In this document: positions 51,682 to 59,970 of the stretch, piece after piece
Layout: each line of letters opens with the position of its first letter
Position numbering within the stretch: position 1 is the first letter of the stretch
Origin: Domibacillus indicus
GTDB taxonomy: Bacteria; Bacillota; Bacilli; Bacillales; Domibacillaceae
Direction of reading: 5' to 3'
Assembly: GCF_023715895.1 (NCBI RefSeq)
Contig: NZ_JAMBOO010000018.1
Coordinates: 23,818-87,817 of the forward strand
DNA length: 64,000 nt
Made by a program: the position numbers and the translations under genes
Notes under the pieces: generated by a model
Database searches by the model: none
What the model saw: only the letters and a program-made list of their open reading frames with translations
What the model was told of the DNA's origin: nothing

Positions 51682-52647
51682 ATGAAAAAGTGGATCGGAT
51701 TGCTGTTGATGGTGCTTCTTTTATCTGCGTGCGGAGGATCGCCGTCACAAGAAGATGTTGTAAAGGAAATTTCCGACAAAGCAAGAAATGCCGCCGGTTA
51801 TAAAGCGAAAGCTATCCTAGAAGTGCAGGCAGGTGAAGAAAAGCAAACGTATAACGTAGACATTTGGAATCAGCGTCATACGAATTACCGCGTTCATCTT
51901 TCATCGGTAACCAATAAGCACAGCCAGACGATTGTTAAAAACAAAACAGGGATTTATGTGATGACTCCATCACTCGGCAAAAGCTTCCGCTATGAAAATA
52001 ATTGGCCGGAAAACAGCAGCCAGTCCTACCTGTTTGAATCGCTGGCTGCCGATATCCAAGCTGATGGAGAAGCCGTATTTAAAGAAACAGAGGATTACTA
52101 TGTATTCCAAACAAAAACGCGCTACACAAACAGTCAAATGCTTCCAAAGCAAGAGATTTCATTTCACAAGAAAAATTTCACCCCAGCGCTTGTGAAAGTA
52201 ATGGATACGAAGGGGAAGGTTGTTATTTCGGTTGTATTTAAAAAGATGGACTTAAAGCCGAAATTTGCAAAAGATGATTTTAGTGAAAAGAAAGCCGCCG
52301 CCAAAGAAACAGCCGGCGCATCACCTTCGGAATTCATGATTCATTATCCAACAGAGACCGGCGGAGCAGAGCTGGCAGACGAAACCCGGATTGATAGCCG
52401 TGTGATCTTAACTTATGAAGGCAGCAAGCCATTCACATTGATTGAGCAGCCTGCTGTTCCTAGTGAAGAAGGAATCGCCCGTGCGTCCGGCGACTTGTCC
52501 GATATGGGCTTTGCGGCCGGGGAGGCAGAAGACGGGTCACTTCATTGGGTATATAATGGTGTGGAATTTATGCTGGCGTCAGATAAACTGTCCCAGGGCG
52601 AGATGGCGCGCATTGCCGCTTCGATTTCACCGGAATCAGTTAAATAA
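51682..52647 (+). CDS. ydcC: LolA-like lipoprotein YdcC
   Basis: Lipoprotein of 321 residues with lipobox LSAC (C17) after a hydrophobic signal peptide. The body is beta-rich with VQAGEEKQTYNVDIWNQRH and IVKNKTGIYVMTPSLGKSF, typical of the outer-membrane-lipoprotein-carrier-like fold, and a DUF4367-like C-terminal part. Position between acpS and alr matches B. subtilis ydcC, which is linked to sporulation. GAGGAAGGGG precedes the ATG. Confidence 0.85.
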   Translation: MKKWIGLLLMVLLLSACGGSPSQEDVVKEISDKARNAAGYKAKAILEVQAGEEKQTYNVDIWNQRHTNYRVHLSSVTNKHSQTIVKNKTGIYVMTPSLGKSFRYENNWPENSSQSYLFESLAADIQADGEAVFKETEDYYVFQTKTRYTNSQMLPKQEISFHKKNFTPALVKVMDTKGKVVISVVFKKMDLKPKFAKDDFSEKKAAAKETAGASPSEFMIHYPTETGGAELADETRIDSRVILTYEGSKPFTLIEQPAVPSEEGIARASGDLSDMGFAAGEAEDGSLHWVYNGVEFMLASDKLSQGEMARIAASISPESVK

Positions 52648-52649
52648 GA

Positions 52650-52683
52650 GGCAGCGGTGCGGTTTACCGCCGCTTTTTTTTTG
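52650..52683 (+). terminator. Intrinsic terminator after ydcC
   Basis: AGCGGTGCGG and ACCGCCGCT pair imperfectly, followed by eight T residues. Confidence 0.75.
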
Positions 52684-52694
52684 TTTAAAATAGG

Positions 52695-52735
52695 AAATGC
52701 GTAAGAATCCCGTTTAGCGCTGTATGGTCTGGAGC
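52695..52735 (+). repeat. 41-bp direct repeat, copy 1
   Basis: Starts AAATGCGTAAGAATCCCGTT and ends GTATGGTCTGGAGC. Identical to copy 2 at 52843-52883 except for two transitions. Confidence 0.85.
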
Positions 52736-52842
52736 ACTCTGACGAAGATAAAGGAAACACGAAGAGCGCCAGCGATTTGATGTTGACTTATCGCAGGGAG
52801 GAGGGTGAAGAACAGAAAGCGGTGGGATACTGTAGCCGGACA

Positions 52843-52883
52843 AAATGCGTAAGAATCCTGTTTAGCGCTGTATGGTCTGGGGC
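52843..52883 (+). repeat. 41-bp direct repeat, copy 2
   Basis: Starts AAATGCGTAAGAATCCTGTT and ends GTATGGTCTGGGGC; offset 148 bases from copy 1. The 319-base gap between ydcC and alr holds these repeats and the purine-rich GCAGGGAGGAGGGTGAAG at 52793-52810, but no gene. Confidence 0.85.
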
Positions 52884-52966
52884 GCTCCGGTTTGGATAAG
52901 AAGAACCACGGGCTGAGGACTAGGGAGTAAAAAGCAAGACGATAAATGAACTGGGAAGTGACATCA

Positions 52967-54106
52967 ATGGAATTCTACCGGGACACCTGGGCAGAAATTG
53001 ATTTGGATGCAATAAAATGGAACGTGAAAAAAACATTGGAACAGCTTGATTCTTCCGTATTTTTATATGCAGTTGTAAAAGCAAACGCATACGGACATGG
53101 AGATGTGCAGGTCGCCCGGGCAGCTGTTCAAGCTGGCGCAAAAGGGCTGGCGGTCGCTTTTTTAGATGAAGCGTTAAAGCTGAGAGCATCAGGGATTAAA
53201 GGGCCTATTCTTGTGTTAGGTGCAAGCCGGCCGGAGGATGCCCATTTAGCAGCAGCCCAAGAAATCTCACTTACGGTGCATAATGAAGAATGGTTTGAAA
53301 AAGCTGCTGTACATAAAGGGCAGCAGTTGAATATACATTTAAAATGCGATACTGGCATGGGTCGTATCGGTTTTAGGGATGAATCCGAGCTGCTTCAAGC
53401 GATCAGTCGGATTGAAGCGTCAGATCGGCTTGTTTTTGAAGGGATCTTTACTCATTTCGCAACAGCAGACGAAGAAGAAACAAACTACATGGAGGAACAG
53501 CTTATACGCTTTCAGGAGATGCTTGACCCATTGAAAAAAAAGCCTCGGTTTATTCATTGCTCAAATAGCGCAGCCACGCTTCGGTTTAAAGGAGCGGGCT
53601 TTAACGCGGTCCGGCTTGGTATTGCTATGTACGGGTTGACGCCTTCGACTGAAATATCCGCGCAGCTGCCTTTTCCGCTTAAGCCGGCTTTTTCGTTGAA
53701 GTCAAAGCTTGTTCATGTAAAAAAGCTTAAGCCTGGTGAAAAAGTAAGTTATGGAGCCACCTACGAAGCTGCTGAGCATGAATGGATCGGCACCCTTCCC
53801 ATTGGTTACGCAGACGGCTGGATTCGCAAGTTAGGCGGGCAGGATGTGTTAATTGACGGCCGGAGGATGCCAATTGTAGGCAGGATTTGCATGGATCAGT
53901 GCATGGTAAGGCTTCCAGAGGAATATAAAACCGGAACATTGGCAACACTCATTGGACAACAGCAAAATGAAGAAATTTCAATGGAAGAAATCGCCGAGAA
54001 AAGAGAAACCATTAATTACGAAATTCCATGTGTGATTACATCACGTGTGCCAAGAGTGTATGTAGAAAACGGAAAAAAAGTATCTGTGACCAATCCTCTG
54101 TTGTAA
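52967..54106 (+). CDS. alr: Alanine racemase
   Basis: PLP enzyme of 379 residues making D-alanine for the cell wall. The PLP lysine is in VVKANAYGHG near 39-42, the catalytic tyrosine in VSYGATYEA, and the family blocks HCSNSAATLRF, AVRLGIAMYGL and GRICMDQCMV are intact. ATG 52967 (MEFYRDTWAEIDLDA) aligns with the family start; it has a modest GGGAAGTGA, while an ATG 21 bases upstream has none. It supplies D-Ala to Ddl and MurF encoded 5 kb upstream. Confidence 0.93.
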   Translation: MEFYRDTWAEIDLDAIKWNVKKTLEQLDSSVFLYAVVKANAYGHGDVQVARAAVQAGAKGLAVAFLDEALKLRASGIKGPILVLGASRPEDAHLAAAQEISLTVHNEEWFEKAAVHKGQQLNIHLKCDTGMGRIGFRDESELLQAISRIEASDRLVFEGIFTHFATADEEETNYMEEQLIRFQEMLDPLKKKPRFIHCSNSAATLRFKGAGFNAVRLGIAMYGLTPSTEISAQLPFPLKPAFSLKSKLVHVKKLKPGEKVSYGATYEAAEHEWIGTLPIGYADGWIRKLGGQDVLIDGRRMPIVGRICMDQCMVRLPEEYKTGTLATLIGQQQNEEISMEEIAEKRETINYEIPCVITSRVPRVYVENGKKVSVTNPLL

Positions 54107-54241
54107 TAGATTTGACCGTCGAAGGTCCTGTTGTGTAACATTTTTTGAAAATGTCTTTCCAAACCCTTTCAGTGAATGGTATGATAAGTGGGACAGTAAT
54201 AAGCAAAGAGATGTGTGCAGTGATTGGTGGAGGTGTAGTTC

Positions 54242-54523
54242 TTGTCTGAATCCGGTACGACGACAGATGTGTTAGTAAACTTGCCAAAGCAGTTTGTGAA
54301 TGAACTTGACTGTTTTGCGGAACAGGAAGAAATTAGCCGCAGTGAATTCATTTACCGCGCAACAAAAATGTATTTACGCGAGCGAAAAAAACGTCATATT
54401 CAAGAATCGATGCGGCGTGGTTATATGGAAATGGCCAAGATCAACCTTGCTATTGCATCAGAAGCGATGCAAGCCGAATTTGAGGCAGGAAACACAGTCG
54501 AACGTTTAGTAAGTGGAGGATAA
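54242..54523 (+). CDS. mazE: Antitoxin MazE (NdoAI/EndoAI)
   Basis: Ribbon-helix-helix antitoxin of 93 residues that binds MazF and represses the operon. The N-terminal [20 protein letters not shown] strand-helix region and [20 protein letters not shown] are the DNA-binding fold; the C-terminal helix ending [13 protein letters not shown] contacts the toxin. The start is TTG 54242, six bases after GGAGGTG. It lies between alr and mazF, as in B. subtilis ndoAI. Confidence 0.92.
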   Translation: MSESGTTTDVLVNLPKQFVNELDCFAEQEEISRSEFIYRATKMYLRERKKRHIQESMRRGYMEMAKINLAIASEAMQAEFEAGNTVERLVSGG

Positions 54524-54528
54524 ACCGT

Positions 54529-54879
54529 GTGATCGTAAAACGTGGTGACGTATATTTTGCAGACCTGTCCCCTGTTGTCGGCTCCGAACAAGGCGGCGTC
54601 CGGCCTGTTCTTGTCGTTCAAAACGACATCGGGAATCGGTTCAGTCCCACTATTATCGTCGCAGCCATTACAGCTCAGATCCAAAAAGCCAAACTGCCGA
54701 CGCATGTGGAAATTAATGCGGAGCGGTATGGATTTGAAAGAGACTCCGTTATTTTACTCGAACAGATTCGAACGATCGACAAGCAGCGGCTTACAGATAA
54801 GATCACGCAGCTTGACGACGGAATGATGGAGAAAGTGGACGACGCTTTGCAAATCAGTTTAGGGCTTATACAATTTTAA
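54529..54879 (+). CDS. mazF: mRNA interferase MazF (NdoA/EndoA)
   Basis: Sequence-specific endoribonuclease toxin of 116 residues, expected to cleave at UACAU like its Bacillus orthologues. [20 protein letters not shown] with the catalytic arginine region [15 protein letters not shown] and the conserved [19 protein letters not shown] are present; the sequence is almost the same as B. subtilis NdoA from memory. GTG start after GTGGAGG. Five bases separate it from mazE. Confidence 0.95.
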   Translation: MIVKRGDVYFADLSPVVGSEQGGVRPVLVVQNDIGNRFSPTIIVAAITAQIQKAKLPTHVEINAERYGFERDSVILLEQIRTIDKQRLTDKITQLDDGMMEKVDDALQISLGLIQF

Positions 54880-54880
54880 C

Positions 54881-54917
54881 AAAGCACCTCTCGTTTAAAC
54901 GGAGGTGCTTTTTTTCT
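54881..54917 (+). terminator. Intrinsic terminator after mazF
   Basis: AAAGCACCT and AGGTGCTTT with inner CGTTT/AAACG pairing, followed by a T tract. It separates mazEF from the rsb operon. Confidence 0.88.
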
Positions 54918-54978
54918 TTAAACCATAATTTTTCACGCCTGTCAGATGATACGGCTTTTTAATTATTCAAATAACCTT

Positions 54979-54984
54979 TATAAT
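54979..54984 (+). promoter_or_regulatory. Probable -10 element of the rsbR operon promoter
   Basis: TATAAT 67 bases before the rsbR start. A matching -35 is poor. Confidence 0.45.
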
Positions 54985-55050
54985 AAAAATAATGAACGTT
55001 TTTGACGAAAACCGCAGATTTGGAGCGGAACGACGATTGGAGAGAACCGA

Positions 55051-55878
55051 ATGCGGAAAAAGATTTTTCAATATGTACAGTCTCACAATGATGACATATT
55101 AAACGAGTGGATTGAATTGATGCGTACAGAAGCTGACGAGCGCGCTGTTCAGGCTATGTCTGACCATATGTTTGTAAAAACAAGTTCAGAGTTTATCCAG
55201 CTCGTTATGTCGAACTTTTCAGATTCCGAGGAAAAATTCCAAGAGCGTGCTGTTGACTTCTCAGAAAAGATTGTCCGTCTTGGATGGCCGTTGACAATGA
55301 TTACAGATGGTCTTCGTGTTTTTGGGAAGATTGTTGAAAACGGCATGCAGCGCTCAGGTGAAATTAATCAACAAACTTATATTGATTTTACAGCAGAAAT
55401 CAATAACTGGATTTTTCCGATGTATAAAACCATCACAGAAGCGTACACCACATCTTGGGAACGGACGATTTCTCTTCAAAAAATTGCCCTTCAGGAATTA
55501 TCTGCACCACTGATTCCGGTTTTTGACAAAATCTCTGTTATGCCGCTTGTCGGCACAATTGATACGGAGCGGGCAAAGCAAATTATGGAAAACTTGCTTG
55601 AAGGGGTCGTCAGCCATCGAGCCGAAGTGGTATTAATTGATATTACCGGTGTACCGGTTGTAGATACAATGGTTGCCCACCATATTATCCAAGCGGCGGA
55701 AGCGGTCCGTCTTGTTGGAGCAAAGTGCACCATTGTCGGTATTCGTCCAGAAATTGCTCAAACGATTGTAAATTTAGGTATTAATCTTGAAGATGTAACA
55801 ACGACGAGCACAATGAAAAAAGGCGTAGAGCAGGCACTTGCATCGACGTCAAGACAAATTGTGGAGGTACAAGAATGA
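55051..55878 (+). CDS. rsbRA: Stressosome co-antagonist RsbRA
   Basis: Stressosome scaffold of 275 residues: N-terminal non-haem globin-like sensor (1-145) with a linker helix, then a STAS domain (about 155-270). Phosphorylatable threonines are expected in [18 protein letters not shown] and the following helix. Together with RsbS it holds RsbT until stress. GGAGAG precedes the ATG. Overlaps rsbS by 4 bases. Confidence 0.95.
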   Translation: MRKKIFQYVQSHNDDILNEWIELMRTEADERAVQAMSDHMFVKTSSEFIQLVMSNFSDSEEKFQERAVDFSEKIVRLGWPLTMITDGLRVFGKIVENGMQRSGEINQQTYIDFTAEINNWIFPMYKTITEAYTTSWERTISLQKIALQELSAPLIPVFDKISVMPLVGTIDTERAKQIMENLLEGVVSHRAEVVLIDITGVPVVDTMVAHHIIQAAEAVRLVGAKCTIVGIRPEIAQTIVNLGINLEDVTTTSTMKKGVEQALASTSRQIVEVQE

Positions 55879-56237
55879 ACATGAGAATTCCGATTTTAAA
55901 ACTGCACGATTGTTTACTCATTTCGATCCAATGGGAGCTTGATGATCAAACAGCCCTCCAATTTCAAGAAGATCTTCTTCATAAAATTCATGAAACAAGT
56001 GCAAGAGGAGTCGTCATTGATTTTACATCCATTGATTTCATCGATTCATTCATTGCAAAAGTACTGGGCGATGTAATCAGCATGTCTAAGCTAATGGGAG
56101 CTAAAGTAGTAATTACAGGTATTCAGCCTGCCGTTGCGATTACGCTGATCGAGCTTGGTATTCGTCTGGAGGAAGTGATGACCGCACTGGATCTCGAAAA
56201 AGGTTTGGAGAAACTTCAACGGGAACTGGGGGACTGA
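55875..56237 (+). CDS. rsbS: Stressosome antagonist RsbS
   Basis: Single STAS-domain protein of 120 residues. The RsbT phosphorylation site is the serine at about residue 58 in [20 protein letters not shown]. It sequesters RsbT in unstressed cells. ATGA overlap with rsbRA; GGAGG upstream. Confidence 0.95.
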   Translation: MNMRIPILKLHDCLLISIQWELDDQTALQFQEDLLHKIHETSARGVVIDFTSIDFIDSFIAKVLGDVISMSKLMGAKVVITGIQPAVAITLIELGIRLEEVMTALDLEKGLEKLQRELGD

Positions 56238-56241
56238 CACG

Positions 56242-56637
56242 ATGGACTCTAGTGTGAAAATTATAAATGAATGGGATATCGTAGCGGCGAGACAACTTGG
56301 CCGGAATGTAGCGAAAGAGCTTGGTTTCGGTACGGTTGACCAGGCTCGTATTACGACTGCGATCAGTGAACTGGCTCGTAATATTTACTTGTACGCAGGC
56401 CAGGGAGAAATAACGATAGAGAAAGTAGAGAATGGAGCGAAAAAAGGAATGACCATTGTTTCCCGTGACGAGGGGCCGGGTATTCCGGATCTTCGAAAAG
56501 TCATGGAAGACGGTTTTTCAACTTCGGGTGGACTTGGAGCTGGACTTCCCGGTGTAAAAAGGCTGATGGATGAATTTTCTATTGAATCTACGCCGGGCGA
56601 AGGGACGCTTATTAAGTCGGTGAAGTGGCTCCGTTAG
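56242..56637 (+). CDS. rsbT: Serine/threonine kinase RsbT
   Basis: GHKL-type switch kinase of 131 residues that phosphorylates RsbS and RsbR, then activates RsbU. ISELARNIYLYAGQGEI is the N box, SRDEGPGIPD the G1 box and GGLGAGLPGVKRL the G2 region. Four bases after rsbS. Confidence 0.95.
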   Translation: MDSSVKIINEWDIVAARQLGRNVAKELGFGTVDQARITTAISELARNIYLYAGQGEITIEKVENGAKKGMTIVSRDEGPGIPDLRKVMEDGFSTSGGLGAGLPGVKRLMDEFSIESTPGEGTLIKSVKWLR

Positions 56638-56647
56638 GAGGACGAGG

Positions 56648-57658
56648 ATGAATTTCAGAGATACGATGCTCGATGAATACAAAGAAATACTAAAGACGTA
56701 TATTAATGACCAAACTGAACAGGCTTTATACATGAGCCAAAAATTCAGCCGGAAGTCAATCGAGTATAAAATATCGCCGGAGGAAATGATCAGCCTTCAT
56801 AAAACATCCATTATGGATCTTGAACCGGACCTTCCGGAATCGCTTCTTCTGTCGCTTGATATTCTGCTTGAGGTGATGATGAGTTATGGCTTGGCGTATC
56901 GTGAGCATCAAAGCTTACGTACGATCCAGCGAGAACTGATCAATGAAATCGAAGTAGCTGCGAGCATGCAGCAGACACTTCTTGGCACACAGATTCCCCG
57001 CATTCCATCTATGGACATCGGGGCAATCAGTGTGCCGGCCAAGCAAATGAGCGGAGACTATTACCATTTTGTATCACATGAAAATGGCGCGATTAGTGTA
57101 GCGATTGCTGATATTATTGGCAAAGGAATTCCTGCAGCCCTTTGTATGTCGATGATTAAGTATTCGATGGATAGTATGCCGGAGGACAGCCAGGCCCCGG
57201 GCGATGTACTTGAGCGCCTGAACCGCGTTGTAGAACAGAATGTAGACCCGACAATGTTTATTACCATGTTCAGTGGTTTGTATAATCCGGAAACACATGT
57301 TTTTTCTTACTCATCTGCCGGCCACGAACCAGGCTTTTTTTATCATGCCGATACAGGAGAATTTGATGAGATGCAGGCAAAAGGTCTGCTGCTCGGCGTA
57401 GATAAGAAAACAAAGTACAAAGAGTACGAACGGAAAGTAGAAGTTGGGGATATTATTCTGCTTATGTCAGATGGTGTAACAGAATGCCGAACAGAAGAAG
57501 GTTTTTTAGAGGTAGACACACTTATTGGGTATATTAAAAAATACATACATCTTGACGCGCAGGATATCGCCGACAAAGTGTACAAAGAGCTGGAGTATTT
57601 ACAGGATTTTCAGCTTCGTGACGATTTTACGCTCATTATTTTAAAAAGAACTTCTTAA
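56648..57658 (+). CDS. rsbU: Phosphoserine phosphatase RsbU
   Basis: PP2C-type phosphatase of 336 residues that dephosphorylates RsbV. The N-terminal RsbT-binding helical domain covers about 1-85; the SpoIIE/PP2C domain follows with GDYYHF, ADIIGKGIPAALCMSMI, FSYSSAGHEPGF and LMSDGVTE metal and fold motifs. It links the environmental stressosome branch to the partner switch. AGGAGG precedes the ATG. Confidence 0.95.
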   Translation: MNFRDTMLDEYKEILKTYINDQTEQALYMSQKFSRKSIEYKISPEEMISLHKTSIMDLEPDLPESLLLSLDILLEVMMSYGLAYREHQSLRTIQRELINEIEVAASMQQTLLGTQIPRIPSMDIGAISVPAKQMSGDYYHFVSHENGAISVAIADIIGKGIPAALCMSMIKYSMDSMPEDSQAPGDVLERLNRVVEQNVDPTMFITMFSGLYNPETHVFSYSSAGHEPGFFYHADTGEFDEMQAKGLLLGVDKKTKYKEYERKVEVGDIILLMSDGVTECRTEEGFLEVDTLIGYIKKYIHLDAQDIADKVYKELEYLQDFQLRDDFTLIILKRTS

Positions 57659-57661
57659 TGG

Positions 57662-57687
57662 GTTTAATCCTTATGCACCAAGGGTAT
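57662..57687 (+). promoter_or_regulatory. Sigma-B-dependent promoter upstream of rsbV
   Basis: GTTTAA (57662-57667), 14-base spacer, GGGTAT (57682-57687): a perfect sigma-B consensus in the 83-base gap between rsbU and rsbV. It allows autoregulation of rsbV-rsbW-sigB-rsbX, as in B. subtilis. Confidence 0.93.
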
Positions 57688-57741
57688 AAAAGGGATATTG
57701 AGTAATGAAGCGATTAATATGTTAAAGGTGGTTTATCCTAA

Positions 57742-58071
57742 ATGAATATTTCAATTGACGTACAAGAACAGGAACAACAGACAACGATCAAACTTGCAGG
57801 TGAAATTGATGCCTACACGGCACCGAAATTGCGTGAAACAGCGTTTCCTTATACAGAGAAAAAAGAAGCGGATCTTGTCGTTGACCTGTCTGGTGTTACA
57901 TATATGGACAGTACAGGTCTTGGCGTTTTCGTCGGACTTTTTAAAAGCTTAAATGCGAATGATGGAACCATGAAGCTAGTTGGGTTATCTGATCGCTTAA
58001 AGCGTCTTTTCGATATTACGGGCCTTGCGGACATCATGAACATTAATTCTGGATCAGAAGGTGGCGTGTAA
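57742..58071 (+). CDS. rsbV: Anti-anti-sigma factor RsbV
   Basis: STAS protein of 109 residues. The phosphorylated serine is S57 in VVDLSGVTYMDSTGLGVFVG. Unphosphorylated RsbV binds RsbW and frees sigma-B. AAAGGTGG precedes the ATG. First gene after the internal sigma-B promoter. Confidence 0.95.
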   Translation: MNISIDVQEQEQQTTIKLAGEIDAYTAPKLRETAFPYTEKKEADLVVDLSGVTYMDSTGLGVFVGLFKSLNANDGTMKLVGLSDRLKRLFDITGLADIMNINSGSEGGV

Positions 58072-58073
58072 GA

Positions 58074-58538
58074 ATGACGTATGCTGATTATGTAGAAATG
58101 AAAATCCCGGCCAAGCCAGAATTTGTCGGTATTACAAGATTGACGCTCTCCGGTATTGCCAGCCGGATGGGTTTTTCATATGACACAATTGAAGATTTGA
58201 AAATTGCAACAAGTGAAGCGATTACGAATGCTGTCCAGCACGCTTATAAAGGGGAAGAAGGAGAAGTGCTGATCGGCTTTCGCCTTTATGAGGATCACCT
58301 GGAAGTAATTGTATCGGATAACGGGAATAGTTTTGATTTTAAAGAAACAAAAGAGGCACTGGGGCCCTATACAGAAAAGTCAGTTGAATTCCTTCGTGAA
58401 GGAGGGCTGGGCCTTTATTTGATCGAAACACTGATGGATGAAGTGAAAGTACATCAAAATGAAGGGATTACTTTGTTTATGACAAAGTATCTCGAAGGAG
58501 AGCAGGTGGAGAGGGATGCAGAAACCATCTCGACCTAA
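58074..58538 (+). CDS. rsbW: Anti-sigma factor and kinase RsbW
   Basis: GHKL kinase of 154 residues that binds sigma-B or phosphorylates RsbV. ATSEAITNAVQHAYKG is the N box, VSDNGNSFD the G1 box and REGGLGLYLIETLMDEV the G2 region. It starts two bases after rsbV and overlaps sigB by 23 bases. Confidence 0.95.
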   Translation: MTYADYVEMKIPAKPEFVGITRLTLSGIASRMGFSYDTIEDLKIATSEAITNAVQHAYKGEEGEVLIGFRLYEDHLEVIVSDNGNSFDFKETKEALGPYTEKSVEFLREGGLGLYLIETLMDEVKVHQNEGITLFMTKYLEGEQVERDAETIST

Positions 58539-59310
58539 CCAAGCTGCAAAGCTTCAGGCAATCGAATGGATCAAGGCTTTTCAGGAAAACGGAGACCGGG
58601 ACGCTCAAGATAAGCTTGTGAAACATTATCATGGATTGGTGGAGTCTATTGCCAGAAAATATTCAAAAGGGCGTTCCCACCATGAAGACATCGTGCAAGT
58701 AGGGATGATGGGACTGCTGGGAGCAATCCGCCGATATGACGATTCTTTTGGGAAAAGCTTTGAAGCATTCGCCATTCCGACTATTGTAGGGGAAATCAAG
58801 CGATTTTTGCGCGATAAAACATGGAGTGTACATGTACCGAGGCGTATAAAAGAACTAGGCCCAAAAATTAAATCAGCGAATGAGGAATTAACCACTTCTC
58901 TTCAACGGTCACCCCGCGTTGATGAGATCGCCCATTATCTTGATATTTCAGAGGAAGAAGTATTGGAAGCAATGGAGATGGGCAAAAGCTATCAGGCGTT
59001 ATCAGTGGATCATTCTATTGAAGCCGATTCGGATGGAAGCACGGTAACGCTTCTTGATATTGTTGGAAACCGTGAAGAAGGATATGAGCGTGTCGACCAG
59101 CGCCTTGTTCTTGAAAAAGTATTACATGTGTTATCCGACCGGGAAAAGCAGATTATACAATTTACCTACCTTGAAAACCTGAGTCAAAAAGACGCGGGGG
59201 ACAAGCTTGGTATTTCCCAAATGCATGTTTCCCGGCTGCAAAGAAGGGCTATTAAAAAGTTGAAAGAAGCGATCCATGCTGAAGCCTATTCGACGGAGCA
59301 CCTTTCTTAA
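58516..59310 (+). CDS. sigB: General-stress sigma factor SigB
   Basis: Sigma-70-family factor of 264 residues, group 3. Region 2 is near 35-105 (HHEDIVQVGMMGLLGAIRRYD, FEAFAIPTIVGEIKRFLRD), region 3 about 115-175 (VHVPRRIKELGPKIKSANEE) and region 4 about 210-258 (YLENLSQKDAGDKLGISQMHVSRLQRRA in part). ATG 58516 lies inside rsbW; the ribosome binding site GGAGAGG is within the rsbW coding sequence. Confidence 0.95.
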   Translation: MQKPSRPNQAAKLQAIEWIKAFQENGDRDAQDKLVKHYHGLVESIARKYSKGRSHHEDIVQVGMMGLLGAIRRYDDSFGKSFEAFAIPTIVGEIKRFLRDKTWSVHVPRRIKELGPKIKSANEELTTSLQRSPRVDEIAHYLDISEEEVLEAMEMGKSYQALSVDHSIEADSDGSTVTLLDIVGNREEGYERVDQRLVLEKVLHVLSDREKQIIQFTYLENLSQKDAGDKLGISQMHVSRLQRRAIKKLKEAIHAEAYSTEHLS

Positions 59311-59906
59311 TGGGAAAAATACAAAATGAACAGCTGGAATTAATAGCAGGTACACATTCAAAAGACGGAAATTCTTTTTGCGGGGATACCTATTATTTCG
59401 CGCAGGAGGGAAACTCGTTTGTTTGTTTGCTTGCAGACGGCCTTGGAAGCGGCCGCTACGCCTATGAGTCATCACAAGCAGCGGCGGAAATTGTGAAACG
59501 GGTTTGGCAGGAAGAATCGGTCGAAGGAATGATGAACTTAATTAATACCGCCATGTTTCAAAAACGTGGAGCGGCGGTTGCACTGTTTAAAATTGATTTT
59601 AAAGCACGAAGTTTTGAATATACGTGCGTCGGCAATATTCGTTTTTACTTATATGCTAAAGATGGAAAACTTACGTACCCTCTGCCTGTCACCGGTTATT
59701 TGTCCGGCCGTCCGCAACGGTATAGAATGGAACGCTTTACGTATGAGCCAGGCAGTAAATTTCTTGTTCATTCAGATGGCGTTAATTTGCTTAATACAAA
59801 AGAGCTGATGCGCTACCGGAGTGCAGAACAGATTGCGGCAGAACTGGATGCTGTCGCTTTAAAATCAAATGACGATGCAACCTTTTTAGTTGGCAACCTG
59901 CTGTGA
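59310..59906 (+). CDS. rsbX: Phosphoserine phosphatase RsbX
   Basis: PP2C-like phosphatase of 198 residues that dephosphorylates RsbS and RsbR to reset the stressosome. CGDTYYFAQEGNSFVCLLAD, GLGSGRYAYESSQAAAEIV and FLVHSDGVN are the metal-binding blocks. Its ATG shares one base with the sigB stop (TAATG). The transcription terminator overlaps its last codons. Confidence 0.93.
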   Translation: MGKIQNEQLELIAGTHSKDGNSFCGDTYYFAQEGNSFVCLLADGLGSGRYAYESSQAAAEIVKRVWQEESVEGMMNLINTAMFQKRGAAVALFKIDFKARSFEYTCVGNIRFYLYAKDGKLTYPLPVTGYLSGRPQRYRMERFTYEPGSKFLVHSDGVNLLNTKELMRYRSAEQIAAELDAVALKSNDDATFLVGNLL

Positions 59907-59928
59907 ATCAGCGGGTTTTTTCTTTTTT
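59895..59928 (+). terminator. Intrinsic terminator overlapping the end of rsbX
   Basis: AACCTGCTG / CAGCGGGTT, with the rsbX stop codon in the loop, followed by a long T tract. It ends the sigB operon. Confidence 0.85.
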
Positions 59929-59970
59929 TGCTACAATATGAATATTCAAGAAAGAAGCGGAGGCACCTGT

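Noticed and set aside
59890..59970. Upstream in-frame extension of tex, starting inside rsbX
   Set aside because: It would span the rsbX terminator; the ATG at 59971 has GGAGG at ideal spacing and matches the family start.
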